Shown here piece after piece: positions 1 to 5,513 of a stretch of 5,513 bases of DNA (its first letter is position 1; each line of letters opens with the position of its first letter). The stretch spans positions 1 through 5,513 of the forward strand of contig VERC01000172.1 of the NCBI GenBank assembly GCA_018882825.1, read 5' to 3'. Made by a program: the position numbers and the translations under genes. The notes under the pieces are model-generated. The model saw only the letters and a program-made list of their open reading frames with translations, was not told the DNA's origin and ran no database searches. The stretch is from Acidimicrobiia bacterium (GTDB lineage Bacteria; Actinomycetota; Acidimicrobiia; Acidimicrobiales; Acidimicrobilacustridaceae).

Positions 1-762
1 CCGGCCCCGGGTCAGCACCGAGCGACCCAACTGTCGGCCACTGGCCATGAGGTCGATCCACGCCACCGAGTAGTCGTAACGGTGATCGCCCGAGCGCATG
101 AGTTCGCACACCTCGTCGAGGTCCGCGGCCCGGTCGGTGTCCACCAGCAACCGACTCGACCCGATGCGGGGGCAGTGGAACGTGGCATCGAGGATCACCC
201 CGGTCAGTCCCATCCCGCCGGCGGTGGCCCAGAACAGCTCCGGATCGCGATCCGGGCCGACTTCCACCACCGAACCGTCGGCCAGTTGCAGGCGAAGTGA
301 CTCGACGTGATCGCACCACGACCCCTTGAGGTGGTGGTTCTTGCCGTGGATGTCGGCGGCGATCGCTCCCCCGACGGTGACGTATCGCGTCCCCGGGGTG
401 ACGGGCACGAACAGGCCCTGGGGGACGAGTGCGTGCAACAGGCGGTCGATGCTGGCGCCGGCCTCGGCCGTGACCAGCACGGTGTCGTCGGTGGGGGTGG
501 CCTCGTGGATGGTGAAGGCGGCGACATCGGTCGTCTCGACGATCGTGCCGCCGGCGTTCTGGGCGGCATCGCCGTAACTGCGGCCGAGACCGCGGGCCAG
601 CAGGCCGCGCTCGAAGGCGGTGGGGAGGGCGCGCCGCAACTCGGTGGCCGAGGTGGGGCGGCGCACGTCGGCCCCGGTGGGTGCAGTGCGGCCCCAGCCG
701 TGACGCTCGGTCAGTCTCGGGACGGCCCGGACCGCCGCCGGTTCAGGTGGCGTAGACGGCAC
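1..762 (-). CDS. dprE1: DprE1-like decaprenylphosphoryl-ribose 2'-oxidase, FAD-dependent (partial, N-terminal 254 codons)
   Basis: FAD-dependent oxidase expected to oxidise the 2'-hydroxyl of polyprenyl-phosphoryl-ribose to the keto form, the first half of the epimerisation to polyprenyl-phosphoryl-arabinose (DPA). The visible N-terminal half carries the FAD-binding domain: HGWGRTAP at residues 21-28, GRSYGD at 60-65, and PGTRYVTVGGAI then DIHGKNHH at 123-144, followed by ELFWATAGGMGLTG at 175-188. From memory, H139 and K141 align with H132 and K134 of Mycobacterium tuberculosis DprE1, while the mycobacterial Cys after AIA is Ala136 here. About 200 residues, including the substrate-domain Cys targeted by benzothiazinones in mycobacteria, lie beyond the left edge. 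GTG at 762 is the only plausible start: the frame has no nearby ATG, and it places about 16 residues before the conserved block, much as in the mycobacterial protein. It overlaps the ubiA stop by 20 bp, suggesting translational coupling. No clear ribosome site is seen. Another FAD-linked sugar oxidase is possible but less likely given the ubiA and dprE2 neighbours. Confidence 0.9.
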   Translation of the reverse strand, partial: MPSTPPEPAAVRAVPRLTERHGWGRTAPTGADVRRPTSATELRRALPTAFERGLLARGLGRSYGDAAQNAGGTIVETTDVAAFTIHEATPTDDTVLVTAEAGASIDRLLHALVPQGLFVPVTPGTRYVTVGGAIAADIHGKNHHLKGSWCDHVESLRLQLADGSVVEVGPDRDPELFWATAGGMGLTGVILDATFHCPRIGSSRLLVDTDRAADLDEVCELMRSGDHRYDYSVAWIDLMASGRQLGRSVLTRGR

Positions 763-1639
763 AGCCGTAGATGATGGCCCACATCGCTCCCGAGATGAGC
801 AGCGTGGTGTCGGACAGCACGAGGGTCTCGGGTTCGGAGCCCCGACCCTGTTGGAGCAGGAGGGCGTAGCGGAGGATGGCGATGGCGAAGGGGACGATCG
901 AGAGTTCGAACCACACCGCACCCGGGGGCGACTCGTCGGCCGAGGCGAAGGCCCACAGGCAGTAGGTGACGAGCACGCCGGTGGAGAACACCGCTCGCAG
1001 ATAGGTGAGGAACTCGGGGGAGTAGGTGGCGAGCACCGGGCGGACGCGGGTGGCGTCGTCGCCGAGTTCGTTGAGCTCTCCCGCTCGTTTGCCGGCCACC
1101 ATGAACAGGGCTCCGAAACTGGTGACGATGAAGAACCACTCGGAGATCGGGAGGTCGGTGGCCGTGGCGCCACCGATGGCCCGCAGCACGAAGCCGGCCG
1201 CCACCGACACGATGTCGAGGATCGGCTGGCGCTTGAGCCACAGGGTGTACAGGGTCGTGTTGACGAGGTAGGCGACGATGGTGAGACCGAAGTCCCGCCG
1301 AAGGGCGAAGGCCCCGGACACCGACACCACGAAGAGCACGGCGGCGAGCGCCCACGCCAGACGCACGGGCACCACGCCGGCAGCGATGGGACGGTTCCGC
1401 TTGGTCGGGTGCCGTCGGTCGGACTCCACGTCGAGCGCGTCGTTGACGAGGTAGGTGGCACTCGACGCGCCGCAGAAGCACACGAAGGCGAGCAACGAGC
1501 GAACGACGTAGTCGCTGGAGTCGAAGATCCCGGCCGCCACCGGGGCGGCGAACACGAGGACGTTCTTGATCCATTGGCGTGGCCGCAGGGCGCGCACGAT
1601 CCCCATCGGCAACGACATGGTGGCGGTGGACGACGTCAT
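743..1639 (-). CDS. ubiA: UbiA-family prenyltransferase, probable decaprenyl-phosphate phosphoribosyltransferase (DPPR synthase)
   Basis: Integral membrane prenyltransferase of the UbiA superfamily, 298 aa. It probably transfers phosphoribose from PRPP to a polyprenyl phosphate, the committed step of DPA synthesis. The sequence resembles mycobacterial Rv3806c throughout: LRPRQWIKNVLVFAAP at residues 18-33, the metal-binding motif NDALDVESD at 66-74 followed by HPTKRNRPIAAGVVP, FMVAGKRAGELNE at 179-191 in place of a second Asp-rich motif, and FAIAILRYA at 251-259. Several long hydrophobic stretches (about 46-65, 94-111, 118-134, 142-156, 168-182, 215-232, 243-260, 277-297) fit the multi-helix fold. 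ATG at 1639 lies 21 bp after the dprE2 stop, so the two are surely cotranscribed. In-frame ATGs at 1618 and 1606 are also possible starts, and no strong Shine-Dalgarno distinguishes them. The neighbouring DprE1 and DprE2 make a DPPR synthase much more likely than a quinone- or haem-pathway UbiA. Lipid chain length cannot be read from sequence. Confidence 0.92.
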   Translation of the reverse strand: MTSSTATMSLPMGIVRALRPRQWIKNVLVFAAPVAAGIFDSSDYVVRSLLAFVCFCGASSATYLVNDALDVESDRRHPTKRNRPIAAGVVPVRLAWALAAVLFVVSVSGAFALRRDFGLTIVAYLVNTTLYTLWLKRQPILDIVSVAAGFVLRAIGGATATDLPISEWFFIVTSFGALFMVAGKRAGELNELGDDATRVRPVLATYSPEFLTYLRAVFSTGVLVTYCLWAFASADESPPGAVWFELSIVPFAIAILRYALLLQQGRGSEPETLVLSDTTLLISGAMWAIIYGCAVYAT

Positions 1640-1660
1640 CGGTCGTTCATCGACCGGCGG

Positions 1661-2422
1661 TCAACCGGCGGGGAGTCGGCGCCACAGAGGACGCGGCAGA
1701 TGGCGGAGCAGTCCGAACACGTAGCGCAGGATCGGGGGTGCCCAGATGACGTCGTGACCGCGCTGCAGTCCGTCGATGACCGTGCCGGCGATCACGTCGG
1801 GCGTGGTGGCGAACGGCGCCGGCTTCATCCCCTCGGTCATGCGGGTGTGCACGAATCCGGGGCGCACGACGACGCAGCGCACGCCGGTGCCGACCAGTGC
1901 GTCACCCAGACCGAGGGCGAAGGCGTCCATGCCCGCCTTGGTCGAGCCGTAGACGAAGTTGTCGGCCCGGGTGCGGACTCCGGCCACCGAGCCGATGACC
2001 AGGATCGTGCCATGGCCCTGGTGTCGGAGACGAGCGGCGGCCGCCAGGCCCGTCGACACGGCCCCGACGTAGTTGGTGCGGGCCGCATCGGCCGCGGCCA
2101 CCGGATCGGCATCGAAGGTGGCCTGATCGCCGAGCACGCCGAAGGCGAGGATCACCATGTCGATGTCGCCCAGCATCCGTGCGGCGCGGTCGAGCACGTC
2201 GGCATGGGTCGACGGTTCACGCGCGTCGAAGACGATCGCCTCGGTCTCGGCGCCGGCCGACCGCAGTCGTTCGACCGTTCCTGTCGCCCCCTCCGGATCG
2301 CGGACTCCGAGCACGACGCGTCGACAGCGCGAGGCCACCAGTCGATCGACGATGGCCAGGGCGATCTCGGAGTTGCCCCCGAGCACCAGTACCGATTGCA
2401 CCGCACCGAGCGCGTCGCGCAT
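1661..2422 (-). CDS. dprE2: DprE2-like decaprenylphosphoryl-2-keto-ribose reductase (SDR family)
   Basis: Short-chain dehydrogenase/reductase of 253 aa, close to the roughly 254 aa of mycobacterial DprE2. It should reduce the keto-sugar lipid made by DprE1, using NAD(P)H, to give polyprenyl-phosphoryl-arabinose. The nucleotide-binding loop is GGNSEI at residues 15-20, a DprE2-type variant of the usual TGxxxGIG. AFGVLGD at 93-99, Asn117, Ser145, and Tyr158/Lys162 within FVYGSTKAGMDAF complete the SDR active site. RPGFVHTRM at 187-195 and the basic hydrophobic tail (about 231-251, ending LPRPLWRRLP) also match the family. The tail suggests membrane association, which fits a lipid-linked substrate. 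ATG at 2422 is chosen because GGAGAAGG lies six bases upstream and the family starts here. The frame stays open another 1.1 kb upstream, but only as the antisense of uvrB. It is the first gene of the leftward operon, with ubiA 21 bp downstream. A generic SDR is the alternative, made unlikely by motif match and context. Confidence 0.93.
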   Translation of the reverse strand: MRDALGAVQSVLVLGGNSEIALAIVDRLVASRCRRVVLGVRDPEGATGTVERLRSAGAETEAIVFDAREPSTHADVLDRAARMLGDIDMVILAFGVLGDQATFDADPVAAADAARTNYVGAVSTGLAAAARLRHQGHGTILVIGSVAGVRTRADNFVYGSTKAGMDAFALGLGDALVGTGVRCVVVRPGFVHTRMTEGMKPAPFATTPDVIAGTVIDGLQRGHDVIWAPPILRYVFGLLRHLPRPLWRRLPAG

Positions 2423-2428
2423 GGGGGA

Positions 2429-2436
2429 CCTTCTCC
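2429..2436 (-). promoter_or_regulatory. Shine-Dalgarno site of dprE2
   Basis: Reads GGAGAAGG on the minus strand and ends six bases before the ATG at 2422. It is a strong match to the anti-Shine-Dalgarno sequence and fixes the dprE2 start. It shows this operon is translated from a leadered mRNA, unlike the divergent uvrB. Confidence 0.8.
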
Positions 2437-2458
2437 GTTCACGTTCGGATCGACGACC

Positions 2459-2471
2459 GATGCTAGATGCT
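2459..2471 (-). promoter_or_regulatory. Possible -10 region of the dprE2-ubiA-dprE1 operon, within a GATGCT tandem repeat
   Basis: On the minus strand TAGCAT (2465-2460) fits the TAnnnT -10 pattern and would give a leader of roughly 30 nt containing the GGAGAAGG site. It is embedded in a direct repeat, GATGCT-A-GATGCT on the plus strand (2459-2464 and 2466-2471). No convincing -35 is seen at the normal distance, so the call is tentative. The repeat could equally be a small operator or chance. Confidence 0.35.
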
Positions 2472-2482
2472 GGTCCGGTCGA

Positions 2483-2506
2483 GCCCGGGCCGGTCCTCCG
2501 TAGACT
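2483..2506 (+). promoter_or_regulatory. uvrB promoter, leaderless type
   Basis: TAGACT (2501-2506) fits the TAnnnT -10 consensus and is followed by six bases and then the uvrB ATG at 2513. Transcription would therefore start at or next to the A of the start codon, giving an mRNA with no 5' leader. This agrees with the absence of any Shine-Dalgarno sequence before uvrB. The -35 region is weak. It contains an 8-bp palindrome GCCCGGGC (2483-2490) and two CCGGTC copies (2475-2480 and 2490-2495) that could bind a regulator. No LexA-type palindrome was found. Confidence 0.6.
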
Positions 2507-2512
2507 CCGCCC

Positions 2513-4524
<2,012 letters not shown>

Positions 4525-4528
<4 letters not shown>

Positions 4529-4555
4529 CCGTCGGGCGCGATGCGGTCCGATGCT
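4525..4555 (+). promoter_or_regulatory. Possible promoter overlapping the uvrB stop codon
   Basis: TTGACC (4525-4530) is a close match to the -35 consensus and includes the uvrB TGA. GATGCT (4550-4555) is a weaker -10 (TAnnnT with G in the first place), separated from it by 19 bp, slightly long. It lies six bases before GTG 4562, the same geometry as at uvrB and close to that at uvrA. It would drive the secreted-type frame that follows and perhaps uvrA. Inferred from motif geometry alone. Confidence 0.3.
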
Positions 4556-4561
4556 GATCTT

Positions 4562-4900
4562 GTGTGGAACGATTCCCCCGTTCGCAGGATCCGAGGTGTC
4601 CCGGCCGTCCTCTCGCTCCTGACCGTGTCGTTGGCCCTCACCGTCGTCGGTCCCGCCGGGCCCTCGGGCGCGGCCGAGGTCGATCTCGACTCGGCCCCGT
4701 TGGTCCTCGACCACTCGAACCACACCAACGTCCCCCCGACGACACCCGATTGCAGCGGTTCCGGTGCCTGCGTCGGGAAGTCGGTCGGCGACATGGTCCG
4801 ATGCGACGGTGTGGCCACGGTCGGAGGAGTCGGTGCGACCCGCGTTCACCGGCTGACGACCACGGGTGGCGCCTCGGGCGGCGCGCCGACCGCCCGGTCG
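4562..4900 (+). CDS. Unrecognised secreted-type reading frame between uvrB and uvrA, 3' end unresolved
   Basis: I do not recognise this protein. Starting from GTG 4562 (or ATG 4541 in the same frame), it opens with a convincing signal peptide. Basic residues RRIR lie at 8-11, a hydrophobic core from about 13 to 32 ([20 protein letters not shown]), and a small-residue cleavage region SGAA at 35-38. The presumed mature part is short, rich in Ser/Thr/Gly/Pro, and has three Cys (in PDC, GAC and RCDG). Third positions are strongly G/C, as in real genes here. The frame has no stop before uvrA and stays open to 5458 inside it, which is implausible for a functional gene. The end given is only the limit of support, just before the uvrA -10. 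A TGA at 4854-4856 lies one frame over and would be the natural end if there is a frameshift or base error upstream of it. The candidates are a small exported protein, a decayed remnant, or a chance frame in GC-rich DNA. Confidence 0.35.
4875..4896. repeat. GC-rich inverted repeat just upstream of the uvrA -10
   Basis: A perfect 7-bp inverted repeat, CGGGCGG (4875-4881) and CCGCCCG (4890-4896), is separated by eight bases, with GGCGCGCC at its centre. An alternative outer pairing, CGACC (4857-4861) with GGTCG (4896-4900), could extend or compete with it. It ends four bases before the TATGCT -10, so it spans the place where the -35 and spacer should be. No T-tract follows, so it is not a canonical intrinsic terminator. 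It could be an operator or a hairpin ending upstream transcripts, but chance is a real possibility at this GC content. Confidence 0.45.
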
Positions 4901-4906
4901 TATGCT
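4901..4906 (+). promoter_or_regulatory. uvrA -10 element, leaderless type
   Basis: TATGCT fits the TAnnnT consensus and is followed by seven bases and then GTG at 4914. As at uvrB, this spacing puts the transcription start at or beside the start codon, and there is no Shine-Dalgarno sequence. The ATG at 4902 lies inside this hexamer and is unlikely to be the translation start. No -35 match is seen at the usual distance. Confidence 0.55.
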
Positions 4907-4913
4907 GCCGCCC

Positions 4914-5513
4914 GTGGAGAGACTGGTCGTCCGTGGTGCCCGCGAGCACAACCTCCGCAATCTCTCCCTCGACCTCCCCCGGGACCGACTGATCGTCTTC
5001 ACCGGATTGTCGGGCTCGGGCAAGTCGTCACTCGCCTTCGACACGATCTACGCCGAGGGTCAGCGCCGGTACGTCGAATCGCTGTCGGCCTACGCCCGTC
5101 AGTTCCTCGGGCAGATGGACAAGCCCGATGTCGACTTCATCGAGGGCCTGTCCCCGGCCATCTCCATCGACCAGAAGTCGGCCTCGCGGAATCCGCGGTC
5201 CACGGTGGGGACCATCACCGAGGTGTACGACTACCTCCGTCTGCTCTATGCCCGGATCGGCGTGCCCCACTGTCCGGAGGACGGCTCCGTCATCACCCGG
5301 CAGACGCCCCAGCAGATCGTCGACCGGGTCCTGGAACTCCCCGAGGGCACCCGCTTCCAGGTGTTGGCGCCGGTGGTGCGCGGCCGGAAGGGTACCTACG
5401 ACACGTTGCTGTCGGACCTCGCCTCACAGGGATTCGCCCGGGCCGTCATCGACGGTGAGCTGCACGAATTGACCGATCAGGTCGAGTTGGCCCGCTACGA
5501 ACAGCACACCATC
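4914..5513 (+). CDS. uvrA: UvrA, excinuclease ABC subunit A (partial, N-terminal 200 codons)
   Basis: Dimeric ABC-type ATPase that finds DNA damage and loads UvrB in nucleotide excision repair. The first 200 codons are in view, and the remainder (family length about 950 aa) lies beyond the right edge. The N-terminus reads [19 protein letters not shown], the family hallmark. Walker A of the first ATPase is GLSGSGKSS at residues 31-39, with Lys37 at the same number as in Escherichia coli UvrA. Next come the family blocks [40 protein letters not shown] and [20 protein letters not shown], then [33 protein letters not shown] and EQHTI at the window end. In [12 protein letters not shown] the CxxC pair seen in many actinobacterial UvrA proteins is reduced to one Cys, as in E. 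coli, so no zinc site is expected there. GTG 4914 is preferred over the in-frame ATG 4902 because it matches the family N-terminus and the -10 overlaps 4902. Confidence 0.98.
   Translation, partial: MERLVVRGAREHNLRNLSLDLPRDRLIVFTGLSGSGKSSLAFDTIYAEGQRRYVESLSAYARQFLGQMDKPDVDFIEGLSPAISIDQKSASRNPRSTVGTITEVYDYLRLLYARIGVPHCPEDGSVITRQTPQQIVDRVLELPEGTRFQVLAPVVRGRKGTYDTLLSDLASQGFARAVIDGELHELTDQVELARYEQHTI

Noticed and set aside
2434..2449. Possible LexA/SOS box made of GTTC repeats upstream of uvrB
   Set aside because: The two GTTC copies are in direct orientation rather than the GAAC-N4-GTTC palindrome, and only the outer TCCG/CGGA bases are symmetric. The site also sits in the dprE2 leader, far from the uvrB -10.
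851..2503. 550-codon plus-strand open frame across ubiA and dprE2
   Set aside because: The product is rich in Gly, Arg, His, Glu and Asp with no recognisable domain, while the opposite strand encodes two proteins that match known families end to end.
4901..5458. Continuation of the secreted-type frame through the start of uvrA
   Set aside because: This stretch overlaps strongly conserved UvrA coding sequence, and its translation is Pro/Arg-rich without any family match. A functional overlap of more than 500 bp is very unlikely.

Overview
The window looks like chromosomal core sequence from a high-GC Gram-positive bacterium (Actinomycetota). Third codon positions are almost all G or C. The three leftward genes are recognisable relatives of the mycobacterial decaprenyl-phosphoryl-arabinose (DPA) enzymes, and the rightward genes are nucleotide excision repair genes whose starts look leaderless, a common actinobacterial arrangement. 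The gene order differs from mycobacteria, so a deeper or non-mycobacterial actinobacterial lineage (for example Acidimicrobiia) is possible. That placement is a guess from sequence feel, not a demonstrated assignment.

Left half (1-2422, minus strand): a tight three-gene operon read right to left, dprE2 (2422-1661), ubiA (1639-743) and dprE1 (762 to beyond the left edge). The products match three steps of DPA synthesis. UbiA joins phosphoribosyl pyrophosphate to polyprenyl phosphate. DprE1 oxidises the 2'-OH of the resulting ribose lipid (after dephosphorylation) and DprE2 reduces the keto intermediate to the arabinose lipid. ubiA and dprE1 probably overlap by 20 bp. The dephosphorylating enzyme is not in view.

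Centre (2423-2512): a 90-bp divergent intergenic region. It holds a Shine-Dalgarno site and a possible -10 for the dprE2 operon. On the other side, a -10 hexamer sits six bases from the uvrB ATG, implying leaderless transcription.

Right half (2513-5513, plus strand): complete uvrB (671 aa), then 385 bp without a securely called gene, then the first 200 codons of uvrA. UvrA and UvrB act together in damage recognition and in loading UvrB on DNA for UvrC incision. The uvrB-uvrA gap contains an open frame that begins like a secreted protein but has no stop before uvrA. It also holds a GC-rich inverted repeat directly upstream of the uvrA -10 and a second leaderless-type start (GTG at 4914) for uvrA.

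No RNA gene, CRISPR array, insertion sequence or phage gene is visible. The most interesting points are the compact DPA cassette with non-mycobacterial order, the matching leaderless signatures of the two uvr genes, and the unexplained signal-peptide frame between them.
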